Assembly: GCA_964497095.1 (NCBI GenBank) | Contig: CAZCCL010000135.1 | Span: 1 to 6,834, forward strand | Length of the DNA: 6,834 nt | Direction of reading: 5' to 3' | Source of the DNA: CAVPLM01 sp964497095 | GTDB lineage: Bacteria; Actinomycetota; Thermoleophilia; RBG-16-64-13 | The notes under the pieces: generated by a model | The model's database searches: none | The model's input: only the letters and a program-made list of their open reading frames with translations | What the model was told of the DNA's origin: nothing | Shown: in pieces, positions 1 to 6,526 of the stretch | How positions within the stretch are numbered: position 1 is the first letter of the stretch | Layout: every line of letters starts with the position of its first letter | Program-made: the position numbers and the translations under genes

Positions 1-42
1 TTCATCCGCGCCCCCTTACTTTGCTCCCGCTTCTGCGTACTC

Positions 43-66
43 CGCGGTCATTTATTTCCGCGTTTT
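43..66 (+). terminator. Weak terminator-like hairpin
   Basis: CGCGG at 43-47 pairs with CCGCG at 58-62 around a 10-base AT-rich loop, and four T residues follow at 63-66. This has the form of a short rho-independent terminator for a gene lying left of the window. The stem is only 5 bp and the T run is short, so it may be chance. Confidence 0.2.
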
Positions 67-196
67 CTCTGCGGGGCTTTTGTAAGTTCCTCGGATGCTG
101 CGCTGAACTCCTAGGACTCTAACCGGGCATGATACCCGAATCTCCAGGTATTTCAAGCGGAAGACTTGCCTGCACGTGCTGCCGGGCGACCATACC

Positions 197-268
197 AGCG
201 GGAAGGGTTCTGGGCGGGCGAATCCAACATATGTTGGTGGGCTCGACGATCGGCCGGTGAATCCCGCT
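197..268 (+). other. Possible structured leader element upstream of the deacetylase
   Basis: AGCGGGA at 197-203 is the exact reverse complement of TCCCGCT at 262-268. This 7-bp stem encloses about 58 bases that themselves contain the perfect palindrome at 224-237. The element ends about 70 bases before the deacetylase start, so it would sit in its 5' untranslated region. The nested arrangement suggests a folded RNA leader or a multi-site operator. It does not match any riboswitch class I know well enough to name. Confidence 0.3.
224..237. promoter_or_regulatory. Perfect 14-bp palindrome, candidate operator
   Basis: CCAACATATGTTGG is fully self-complementary with no spacer. It is unusually AT-rich at its centre for this GC-rich sequence and lies about 100 bases upstream of the deacetylase start. 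The symmetry fits the binding site of a dimeric repressor, but it could equally be a hairpin tip within the larger stem at 197-268. No regulator gene is present in the window to pair with it. Confidence 0.35.
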
Positions 269-337
269 TGTGCGACAGTGCGCCGATGAATACTCGACCT
301 CGGCGAGATCGGGAACGAAAGGGAACTTCATTTACTC

Positions 338-727
338 ATGCGACACCCTGGTAGCTACGATATGCCTCAAGGCTCCGCCCCTTCTGGAGCTCGAAGGCGT
401 AGGCAGCAAGAGAGACTGAGGCGCAGACGCCGCCGACTCATACCGCTGCTCGTTGGGATCTCGCTGATAGCGTTGCTTACCGCGTTCGTGACCGCGTCCT
501 TCGGCACGCATTCAACCGCGGAGGCCGAGGCGGTGATGGAACCTACAATGGAGCCCACAACGGCGCCGAGTGTCGACCCCACGGCCCGGGCGAGATCTCT
601 GCGGGCAAACGAGATGGGTCAGGTCATAGTGCTGATGTATCACCTCATTGGATACGGCGAAAGCCGATACAACCGAACCCCGGAAGCATTCCGCCAGGAT
701 ATCGCCGATCTTAAGGCTGCCGGTTAG
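338..727 (+). CDS. N-terminal half of the split polysaccharide deacetylase (anchor and linker)
   Basis: If the TAG is a true stop, this 129-residue product is what would be made. Residues 19-33 are strongly basic (runs of Arg). Residues 34-55 form one hydrophobic segment, giving a type II topology with a short cytoplasmic head and the rest outside. Residues 56-85 are an Ala/Thr/Pro/Glu-rich linker with two MEPT repeats, typical of a spacer through the wall. Residues 96-129 start the deacetylase fold, with VLMYHLIG and the conserved EAFRQDIADLKAAG. It lacks every catalytic motif, so alone it would be inactive. The lack of a signal-peptidase-like site right after the hydrophobic segment favours an anchor over a cleaved signal, but this is not certain. 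Confidence 0.5.
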   Translation: MRHPGSYDMPQGSAPSGARRRRQQERLRRRRRRLIPLLVGISLIALLTAFVTASFGTHSTAEAEAVMEPTMEPTTAPSVDPTARARSLRANEMGQVIVLMYHLIGYGESRYNRTPEAFRQDIADLKAAG

Positions 728-751
728 TATCCCATCAACGTCCGCGGCCTA

Positions 752-1480
752 GTGACCGGGCATATCGACATTCCCGCGGGTAAGTCCCCGGTAGTGATCA
801 CCTTCGATGATTCCAGCGGAGGCCAATATCGCATCCAGCCGGACGGGGAAGTGGATCCGGACTGCGCCGTTGCCATCATGGAGGAGGCCGTGGAGCAGGG
901 CGGATGGGCAAGCCGCGCGACCTTCTTTCCTCTTCTTGACGTGGACGCCCCGGATCATGTCTTGTTCGGCCAGCCCGAACTGGCGGAGGAGAAGCTCCAG
1001 CAGCTGGTCTCCTGGGGCTACGAAGTGGGAAGCCACACTGTGAGCCACCTCAACCTCAAGAAGGCTTCGACGGCCGAGGCTCAGAAGCAGCTGTACCAGT
1101 CCCAGAGTACGCTCGAGGAGATGATGGGCGGTGGCTACGAGGTAACGTCTCTGGCGGCGCCCTTTGGCGAATACCCGGCCCAAGCCTCGATCCTCAAGAG
1201 CGGTGAGTACAACGGTCGGCACTACAGCTACCAAGCTGCACTCAGGGCGGCCGGAGGAGCCTGCTTGTCACCGTTCTCTGCCGACTTCCGCGCCTACCAT
1301 ATCCCGCGCATCGGGGTCGGCGAGACAGACCTCGCTGATGTTCTCTCCCGCTTTGAGAGATCCCCGGAGCTCAAATACGTCTCCGACGGCGATCCTGAAA
1401 CCGTATCTATGCCCGGTAGCCTCGACCCCTCGCTGGGGTCAGTTCGGACCGGACTCGGGCAGGAACTGATTCGCTACTGA
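752..1480 (+). CDS. C-terminal catalytic half of the split polysaccharide deacetylase
   Basis: This in-frame continuation, opening at a GTG, carries the catalytic core. Numbering the joined protein, the aspartate motif TFDD is at 155-158, with D157 as expected catalytic base and D158 as metal ligand. The histidine motif SHTVSH has H233 and H237 as metal ligands, and the loop AAPFGEYP at 273-280 stands where many relatives have RPPYG. HIPRIG is near the end. These motifs look intact for a metal-dependent esterase. There is no Shine-Dalgarno sequence before GTG 752, so independent translation looks unlikely, and a product starting there would lack the membrane anchor and stay in the cytosol. 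The gene ends in TGA, and a GC-rich dyad follows. Confidence 0.6.
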   Translation: MTGHIDIPAGKSPVVITFDDSSGGQYRIQPDGEVDPDCAVAIMEEAVEQGGWASRATFFPLLDVDAPDHVLFGQPELAEEKLQQLVSWGYEVGSHTVSHLNLKKASTAEAQKQLYQSQSTLEEMMGGGYEVTSLAAPFGEYPAQASILKSGEYNGRHYSYQAALRAAGGACLSPFSADFRAYHIPRIGVGETDLADVLSRFERSPELKYVSDGDPETVSMPGSLDPSLGSVRTGLGQELIRY

Positions 1481-1484
1481 CGAC

Positions 1485-1507
1485 AGGGCGCCCTCCGGGC
1501 TCGCGCC
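1485..1507 (+). other. GC-rich dyad after the deacetylase, possible weak terminator
   Basis: AGGGCGCCCT at 1485-1494 is a perfect 10-bp palindrome. The same stretch can instead form GGCGC (1487-1491) with GCGCC (1503-1507), or GCCC/GGGC around a TCC loop (1490-1500). It begins four bases after the deacetylase stop. No T run follows, so it is not a standard intrinsic terminator. Confidence 0.25.
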
Positions 1508-1523
1508 ACCTCATCCGACCCGA

Positions 1524-1529
1524 TATCAT
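1524..1529 (+). promoter_or_regulatory. Possible -10 element for the fusion gene
   Basis: TATCAT at 1524-1529 differs from the TATAAT consensus at one base and lies about 50 bases upstream of ATG 1580. I see no matching -35 box at the usual distance. If real, it would favour ATG 1580 as the start, because the upstream TTG would overlap it. Confidence 0.2.
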
Positions 1530-1579
1530 TGCCGGGACACTTCCGCTTGTCGGTGAGGACGATCGCGATCCGCGATTCT

Positions 1580-4500
1580 ATGAGCGAAGAACAGGCACAT
1601 GGGATAGTCGACCCTGAACGTTTTGACGCCGTCTTGTTCGATATGGACGGTGTGCTGACCACCACCAGACGCATGCACGCGCATGCTTGGAAGCGTACTT
1701 TCGATGAGTTCCTCGACGCCTGGGATGCGAAGCACGGATCGCAGACCGTCCGTTTCTCCGTCAGCGAGGACTACCCAGCTTTCGTCGACGGGAAGCCACG
1801 GCACGAGGGAGTGCGCGACTTCCTCGCCTCGCGGAACATCGCTCTGCCTGAGGGTGGATCGGATTCTCCTCCCACGGAGTGGTCGATTCATGGCATAGGC
1901 AACCACAAGCAAGAGTTCGTCGAGGAGGCTCTGCGCGTCGAAGGAGTCGAAGTGTTCCCGGGATCCGTCGGATGGCTGCGGGAACTGCGCGAACTTGGCC
2001 TCAAGACAGCGGTCGTCACCTCAAGCACCAACTGTAGGGCTGTACTAGACGCCGCCGGCATCACCGACCTTCTCGATGCCCGAGTGGATGGGAATACGGC
2101 GATCGAGCTTGGCCTGAGAGGCAAGCCGGCCCCCGACACCTTCCTTGAGGCTGCCCGCCGCCTAGGGGTGGAGTCAGCGCGAGCAGTGGTAGTCGAGGAT
2201 TCCCGCGCCGGCGTCGAAGCGGGTCGCTCGGCAGGTTTCGGCCTCGTGATCGGGGTCGATCGCGCCGATCAGGCTCAGGAACTGCAGCAAGCCGGTGCCG
2301 ATATCGTTGTGTCGGACCTCGCCGAACTCGTCACCCGCAAACCCGACATGCCCCATCCTGCCGGTCCGAGGACGCACCGTTTGCGCACGAGCGCTGTCCG
2401 CCTGCTTGCCGCCGACGGCGACTTTCCCATCGATCAGCACCGCATAGTCGAGCGACGATTCAAACCCAGCTACGTCCCCCAGTTTGAGAGCATCTTCGCA
2501 CTCTCCAACGGCTACCTGGGCATGCGCGGCACACAGGATGAGGGTCGCCCCGTTTACGACCCCGCTCCCATGCTTAACGGCTTCTACGAGACTTGGCCCA
2601 TCGATTATCCGGAGCGCGCACACGGATTCGCCGAGACCGGACAGACAATCCTGGGGGTGCCGGACGGCACGATAGTGCGTCTCTATCTCGATGATGAGCC
2701 CTTCTCTCTGGATCAAGCGGACATCCTTGAGTACGAGCGCGTCCTGGATATGAGCGCGGGAACTCTCGAGCGTAGCCTGGTCTGGCGCGCAACCGACGGA
2801 AGCCGACTTGCCATCAAGTCTCGACGGCTCGTCTCTTTCGTTCACCGGCATCTGGCTTCAGTGGAGTACGAGGTTTCGTCTCTTGACCGAGCGGGCTACT
2901 TGACCATCTCGTCGGACCTTATGATCCACCCTGAGAACGGCGAACTCCATGCCCACGACCCTCGGCGCAATCGGGCGCTTGAGGCGGGAGTCCTTCAGAA
3001 GGTCGAGGAACACGTCAGCGACCAAAGAGTGGTGCTTGCCTACCAGACTCGGGCAAGCGGCCTACGAATGGCGTGCGGCATGGACCACCGGCTGCACGGC
3101 GGCAAAACCATCGAGTCGCCTGAAGTAGTTGTCGACGGGGACTGGGCCCGGGTCGTGTACCGGATCAGAGCGGAACAAGGTCGGCCCGTCCGCATGGTCA
3201 AGTATGTGGCCTACCACCACGACGGCAACGAGCCGACTCCAGAACTGTGCTTTCGGGTGGAGGAGACCCTCAATCGCGCGACCGCCCAGGGCATCGATCG
3301 TATCTTGGCAAGCCAGCGGTCCTACGTAGACGACTTCTGGGCCCGCAGCGACGTGATCACTGAGGGGGCGCCCCTTATCCAACAGGCTGTGCGCTTCAAT
3401 CTGTTCCAGCTACTCCAGGCCTCGGCTCGCGCCGAGGGATACGGCATTCCCGCCAAAGGCTTGACCGGCCGCGGTTACGGGGGCCACTACTTCTGGGATA
3501 TCGAGATCTACGTCTTGCCCTTCCTTACCTACACCGCCCCGCGCATAGCCAAGAATCTACTGCGACACCGCTACGCGATGCTCGACAAGGCTAGGGAAAG
3601 AGCCCTTGAGGTGAGCCAGCGCGGAGCGCTGTTCCCCTGGCGTACGATCAACGGCGAGGAGGCCTCGGCCTACTATGCGGCGGGAACCGCTCAGTATCAC
3701 ATTGACGCGGACGTAGCCTATGCTCTGGTCCAGTACGTTCGCGCGACGGGAGACACCGATTTCCTTGCCCGGCAAGGCACGGAGATCCTGGTGGAAACAG
3801 CCCGTCTCTGGGCCAGTCTTGGCTTCTTCTCGGCACAGAAGGACGGCCGCTTTGTCATCAACGGGGTCACCGGTCCCGACGAGTACAGTGCTTTGGTTGA
3901 CAACAATGCTTTCACCAACCTCATGGCCCAGGAGAACATGCGCCAGGCGGCGCAGTCGGTGCGGTGGTTGAGTGAGACAAACCCGGAAGCGCACGCACGT
4001 TTGGTCGAGCGTACCGGCCTTGACGACGCGGAACTCGAAGTCTGGCGGCAAGCCGCCGACCGCATGTACGTGCCGTACGATCAGGAACGACGCCTACACC
4101 TGCAGGACGACGGTTTCCTCAATCTGGAGCGCTGGGACTTTGAAAACACGCCGCCCGAGCACTATCCGCTTCTCCTTCACTATCATCCCCTGGTGCTTTA
4201 CCGACACCAGGTGATAAAGCAGGCGGATGTCGTCCTCGCCACCTTCCTCCTCGGCGACCTCTTTACCGAAGAAGCCAAGCGAAACATCCTCGATTACTAC
4301 GATCCGCTCACCACAAGCGATTCCTCCCTTTCGGAATGCATCCAATGCATCATGGCCGCTGAGGTCGGTGAGAACCTGCGTGCCGCGGAGGAGTACTTCG
4401 TCGATGCCGTTGGCATCGATCTGGCCGATGTGGCAGGCAACGTGCGTGACGGCATACACGTCGCCTCTGCCGGTGGTACCTGGATGGCATTGGTCTACGG

Positions 4501-4804
4501 TTTCGGCGGGATGCGCGACCGAAATGGATTGCTTTCATTTCGCCCCCGGCTGCCTGAAAGGGTCGATCGCCTCTCATTCAAGGTCCAACTGAAAGGTTCG
4601 ACACTGAGCGTCAGCATTGCCGGGGCGGAAGCCACCTACCGCTTGGAATCCGGCGATGGACTGACCTTCCTCCACAATGGCGAGAGTCTTAACCTTGAGG
4701 CCGGTACGTCGGTAAGCCGTCCTCTTGCCACCCCCGATGCCCGCCGTTCAGGGGATCGCCTAGCGCCGGATATGGCCCATTCGTCGGACCTACGAAGGTT
4801 ATGA
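1580..4804 (+). CDS. Fused beta-phosphoglucomutase / GH65 disaccharide phosphorylase
   Basis: A 1074-residue cytosolic bifunctional enzyme. Residues about 15-250 are a HAD phosphatase-fold beta-phosphoglucomutase: nucleophile and acid/base D21 and D23 in FDMDGV, T147-S148 in the second motif, K182 in GKPAPD, and E206/D207 in VVEDSRAG. A linker of about 35 residues leads to a GH65 enzyme. Its N-terminal beta-sandwich starts near 285 (ERRFKPSYVPQFESIFALSNGYLG), and the helical barrel carries HYFWDIEIYVLPF (about 636-648), the presumed general acid E768 in TGPDEY, K880-Q881 in IKQADVV, and the phosphate-binding DSSLS at 914-918. Presence of the phosphate motif supports a phosphorylase over a hydrolase. 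GH65 members cleave alpha-glucose disaccharides (trehalose, maltose, kojibiose, nigerose) to beta-glucose 1-phosphate plus glucose; which one is used here I cannot tell. The mutase then gives glucose 6-phosphate. In-frame TTG 1529 and GTG 1553 lie upstream; ATG 1580 was chosen because it starts just before the first conserved strand, although no strong ribosome-binding site precedes any candidate. Confidence 0.92.
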   Translation: MSEEQAHGIVDPERFDAVLFDMDGVLTTTRRMHAHAWKRTFDEFLDAWDAKHGSQTVRFSVSEDYPAFVDGKPRHEGVRDFLASRNIALPEGGSDSPPTEWSIHGIGNHKQEFVEEALRVEGVEVFPGSVGWLRELRELGLKTAVVTSSTNCRAVLDAAGITDLLDARVDGNTAIELGLRGKPAPDTFLEAARRLGVESARAVVVEDSRAGVEAGRSAGFGLVIGVDRADQAQELQQAGADIVVSDLAELVTRKPDMPHPAGPRTHRLRTSAVRLLAADGDFPIDQHRIVERRFKPSYVPQFESIFALSNGYLGMRGTQDEGRPVYDPAPMLNGFYETWPIDYPERAHGFAETGQTILGVPDGTIVRLYLDDEPFSLDQADILEYERVLDMSAGTLERSLVWRATDGSRLAIKSRRLVSFVHRHLASVEYEVSSLDRAGYLTISSDLMIHPENGELHAHDPRRNRALEAGVLQKVEEHVSDQRVVLAYQTRASGLRMACGMDHRLHGGKTIESPEVVVDGDWARVVYRIRAEQGRPVRMVKYVAYHHDGNEPTPELCFRVEETLNRATAQGIDRILASQRSYVDDFWARSDVITEGAPLIQQAVRFNLFQLLQASARAEGYGIPAKGLTGRGYGGHYFWDIEIYVLPFLTYTAPRIAKNLLRHRYAMLDKARERALEVSQRGALFPWRTINGEEASAYYAAGTAQYHIDADVAYALVQYVRATGDTDFLARQGTEILVETARLWASLGFFSAQKDGRFVINGVTGPDEYSALVDNNAFTNLMAQENMRQAAQSVRWLSETNPEAHARLVERTGLDDAELEVWRQAADRMYVPYDQERRLHLQDDGFLNLERWDFENTPPEHYPLLLHYHPLVLYRHQVIKQADVVLATFLLGDLFTEEAKRNILDYYDPLTTSDSSLSECIQCIMAAEVGENLRAAEEYFVDAVGIDLADVAGNVRDGIHVASAGGTWMALVYGFGGMRDRNGLLSFRPRLPERVDRLSFKVQLKGSTLSVSIAGAEATYRLESGDGLTFLHNGESLNLEAGTSVSRPLATPDARRSGDRLAPDMAHSSDLRRL

Positions 4805-4863
4805 CTGGGGTTTCCTAAACCGTGTGTCGGGCGTTCGTCCTCCCGGACCGTTACCCCAGACCA
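4805..4863 (+). other. Structured 3' untranslated segment with a 7-bp closing stem
   Basis: CTGGGGT at 4805-4811, directly after the fusion's TGA, is the exact reverse complement of ACCCCAG at 4853-4859. Inside lie two further short stems: GGTTT/AAACC around CCT (4809-4821), which competes with the closing stem, and either CGGG/CCCG (4828-4845) or GTCC/GGAC (4837-4848). The next bases, A then CCA (4860-4863), resemble the end of a tRNA acceptor. The enclosed length is too short for a tRNA and there is no T arm. There is no T run, so I read it as a 3' end or transcript-stabilising structure. Confidence 0.35.
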
Positions 4864-4962
4864 CGCGGTGTATGGTGGAACCCGGAGGTCATGGCGTAGG
4901 ATGATGGGACGTGAACTCCTGAGATCGGTCTACCCCCAGGTTCTGTTCTAGGGCGAGCAAGT

Positions 4963-4967
4963 AGGAG
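4963..4967 (+). promoter_or_regulatory. Ribosome binding site of the flippase-like gene
   Basis: AGGAG ends three bases before ATG 4971. It is the clearest Shine-Dalgarno motif in the window, with slightly tight spacing, and it fixes this start over the in-frame Met at residue 16. Confidence 0.7.
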
Positions 4968-4970
4968 AAG

Positions 4971-6020
4971 ATGGCAAGACCGACGATCCGCAGCTATCTG
5001 CGGTCGCATTGGCTCATGCTGGTCAGCTACGCAATCTCCGCTGCCGGATTGGCCTACGTGATCTGGAATCTGCACCCGTCACAGTTGAAGGCCGACCTAG
5101 CAGGCATAACCTGGTGGCTGGTAGCGGCGGCCGTTCTTCTCGACGTCAGCCCCCGCGCACTGCAGGCGGTGCGTTGGAAGTATTTGCTTAGGCCTCTCAC
5201 CGTTAGCTACCGCTTCGTCTTCCAGGCCATATACGTAGGTACGCTCTATAGCGGCATCCTACCCCTGTCGACCGGCGATGCGGTGCGTGGGGTGATGGTG
5301 GCCCGTCAGGCCCGGACGTCGATCGCCTCGGTGTTCTCAACCGAACTGCTGGAGCGCATGTCCGACGCTATCGCGCTCATCGTGGTCATCTGGTTCACCC
5401 TTCGGGGGGTGGCCCTTCCTCAGTCCTTGCGGCTGGTCCTTGCGACGCTGGAAGCGCTTATCGGCGCGGCTCTGGTTCTCGGTTTGGTCCTGGCGCTGGG
5501 AAAAGGAAACCTCGGAGCCCGGGTCGAATCCTGGCAGCCCTCGAATAGAATCACCCGCCGTCTCCGGTCGACCGGCTTGAGTATCATGACCACCGCGGGC
5601 CGGTTCACTATCCAGGGCCTGTTCGTTTCGATCTCCACGGCCATAGGCATCGCGATCCTTCGGGTGGGCGTCTTGTGGCTTCTCGTCACCGCCTATCACA
5701 TCGATCTTTCCTACCTGCACGCAGCCGGGCTCTTCGGCGTCATCATGATCGGCACCTTCTTGCCCAACACCCCCGGCAATATCGGATCGTGGCAGTTCTT
5801 CTGCGTGCTCGGTCTCGGCCTGTTCGGGGTAACGGGAGCTCAGGCCGCCGGCTTCAGCTTGGTGGCATTCGCCATCTGGACGGTGCCCCCAGTGCTGATA
5901 GGGGTGGCGGCGCTGGTCATCTCACCATTCTCCTGGTCCGAGCTACGGCTGGGACGCAAGGCGACAGGGCTAGGACCCGACGGGCCTGCGATACCGGAGA
6001 TGGAGCCGAGAGACCTTTGA
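4971..6020 (+). CDS. Flippase-like / LPG-synthase transmembrane family protein (UPF0104)
   Basis: A 349-residue integral membrane protein of the flippase-like family that includes the membrane part of lysylphosphatidylglycerol synthase (MprF) and AglD-type proteins. About seven or eight hydrophobic segments are visible, roughly at 14-34, 46-60, 83-99, 133-145, 157-176, 212-240, 250-263 and 276-318. Family landmarks are present: RWKYLL (68-73), LPLSTGDAVRG (97-107), ELLERMSD (125-132) and LPNTPGNIGSWQ (264-275). Relatives move lipids or lipid-linked sugars across the membrane or support glycolipid and polysaccharide assembly; the substrate here is unknown. There is no C-terminal aminoacyl-transferase domain, so it is not a full MprF. 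The C-terminal 25 residues are a polar, Pro-rich cytoplasmic tail. It is 166 bases from the fusion gene and 22 bases from the next gene, so it probably starts its own transcription unit. Confidence 0.85.
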   Translation: MARPTIRSYLRSHWLMLVSYAISAAGLAYVIWNLHPSQLKADLAGITWWLVAAAVLLDVSPRALQAVRWKYLLRPLTVSYRFVFQAIYVGTLYSGILPLSTGDAVRGVMVARQARTSIASVFSTELLERMSDAIALIVVIWFTLRGVALPQSLRLVLATLEALIGAALVLGLVLALGKGNLGARVESWQPSNRITRRLRSTGLSIMTTAGRFTIQGLFVSISTAIGIAILRVGVLWLLVTAYHIDLSYLHAAGLFGVIMIGTFLPNTPGNIGSWQFFCVLGLGLFGVTGAQAAGFSLVAFAIWTVPPVLIGVAALVISPFSWSELRLGRKATGLGPDGPAIPEMEPRDL

Positions 6021-6042
6021 TCCGGCCAAGTGTAGTCTGGAC

Positions 6043-6504
6043 ATGACCACGATCTTCATCGACGCAGATGCCTGTCCTGTCACAAGCGACGCCATCGCCG
6101 TGGCCCGATCACGCTCGCTGCCGGTTGTGCTGGTTGCCAACCAGTCTCAGAACCTCGCCCGCTTTGCTCAACGAGCGGGTGTGGAGATTGTGCAGGTGGG
6201 ATCGGGACGAGACTCCGCCGACTTCGCTATGGTGCCCCGGCTGAGTCCGGGGGATATCGTGGTGACGGGCGATATTGGGCTCGCTGCTATGGCCTTGGGC
6301 CGAGGATGCCGGGCCTTGAGTCCACGGGGCCGCCGCTATTTGCCCACCACCATCGATGCCGAATTGGCCGTCCGTCATGCCGAGCAGCGGCATCGACGCG
6401 CGGGGGGGCGCACCACAGGACCCACCCCGTTCCTAAGCGAAGATAGGGAACGATTCCGAGAGTCGCTGACGCACCTGTTGACGGAGAGCGCCGACGCCGG
6501 CTGA
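6043..6504 (+). CDS. YaiI/YqxD family protein (DUF188, UPF0178)
   Basis: A 153-residue soluble protein with the full family signature: IFIDADACPV (4-13), VANQSQ (31-36), VGSGRDSADFAM (52-63), GDIVVTGDIGLAAMALGRG (70-88), LSPRGRRY (92-99), and GPTPFLSEDRERF (126-138). The conserved acidic residues D7, D9, D57, D60 and D77 resemble a PIN-like nuclease metal site, but no function is established for the family and I do not claim one. Length is normal for the family. It begins 22 bases after the flippase-like gene with only a weak GGA near the start, so it is probably co-transcribed and perhaps translationally coupled. Its 3' end is followed, on the opposite strand, by an ammonium-transporter remnant. 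Confidence 0.92.
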   Translation: MTTIFIDADACPVTSDAIAVARSRSLPVVLVANQSQNLARFAQRAGVEIVQVGSGRDSADFAMVPRLSPGDIVVTGDIGLAAMALGRGCRALSPRGRRYLPTTIDAELAVRHAEQRHRRAGGRTTGPTPFLSEDRERFRESLTHLLTESADAG

Positions 6505-6526
6505 TCGTCGAGCCATGCGCCGAACC

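Larger units (their letters stand above)
1..337. other. Non-coding upstream region with several inverted repeats
   Basis: I find no believable gene here; the short open frames on either strand have no recognisable motif. The first 120 bases are pyrimidine-rich. From about 120 onward there is local dyad symmetry: a CGGG/CCCG hairpin near 124-137, the palindrome GCACGTGC at 172-179, a perfect 14-bp palindrome at 224-237, and a 7-bp long-range stem at 197-203 with 262-268. This looks like a 5' untranslated leader or operator region for the deacetylase gene that starts at 338. I see no clear -35/-10 promoter pair and no riboswitch signature that I can name. Confidence 0.6.
338..1480 (+). pseudogene. 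Membrane-anchored polysaccharide deacetylase split by one in-frame TAG
   Basis: Read through the TAG at 725-727, this is one continuous 380-residue frame of a NodB-type (carbohydrate esterase 4-like) polysaccharide deacetylase, which removes acetyl groups from N-acetylated or O-acetylated cell-surface glycans outside the membrane. The two halves are in the same frame, with no other stop and no length change. The first half supplies the anchor, the linker and the first conserved strand (MYH, residues 100-102). The second supplies the metal-binding and catalytic motifs. The interruption falls in a conserved stretch, after DLKAAG and before YPINVR, where relatives normally have an aromatic residue, so a Tyr codon one base away (TAT or TAC) probably stood there. 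The gene may be a recent pseudogene, a sequencing error, or a readthrough product; the rest is undamaged, which argues for a recent or artefactual change. The start at ATG 338 follows a purine-rich AAAGGG about 14 bases upstream; ATG 362 is an in-frame alternative. Confidence 0.7.

Noticed and set aside
197..290. Possible cobalamin riboswitch (words like GGGAA, GGTGAATCC and GCGACAGTG)
   Set aside because: The words are spaced wrongly, with about 50 bases between GGGAA and GGTGAA, and there is no recognisable B12 box.
197..320. Possible c-di-AMP (ydaO-type) riboswitch, a class known upstream of wall enzymes in actinobacteria
   Set aside because: The conserved GACAGCTAACC-type segment and the GGGGAACC core are missing.
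119..331. 70-codon open frame on the minus strand and a 62-codon plus-strand frame (166-354) in the leader
   Set aside because: Neither has recognisable motifs, domain-like composition or a ribosome binding site, and the plus frame overlaps the deacetylase start.
749..1234. Long minus-strand open frames inside the deacetylase and fusion genes (for example also 2174-2851, 3557-4051)
   Set aside because: They are antisense shadows of well-supported plus-strand genes in GC-rich DNA, and their translations show no family motif.
4805..4863. tRNA gene
   Set aside because: Only the acceptor stem, discriminator A and CCA match; the enclosed length is too short and no T arm or anticodon arm can be drawn.
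4877..4902. ECF-type or TAnnnT-type promoter upstream of the flippase-like gene (GGAAC, TAGGAT)
   Set aside because: The spacing of about 15 bases or less between the boxes is too short for either class, so the match is not better than chance.
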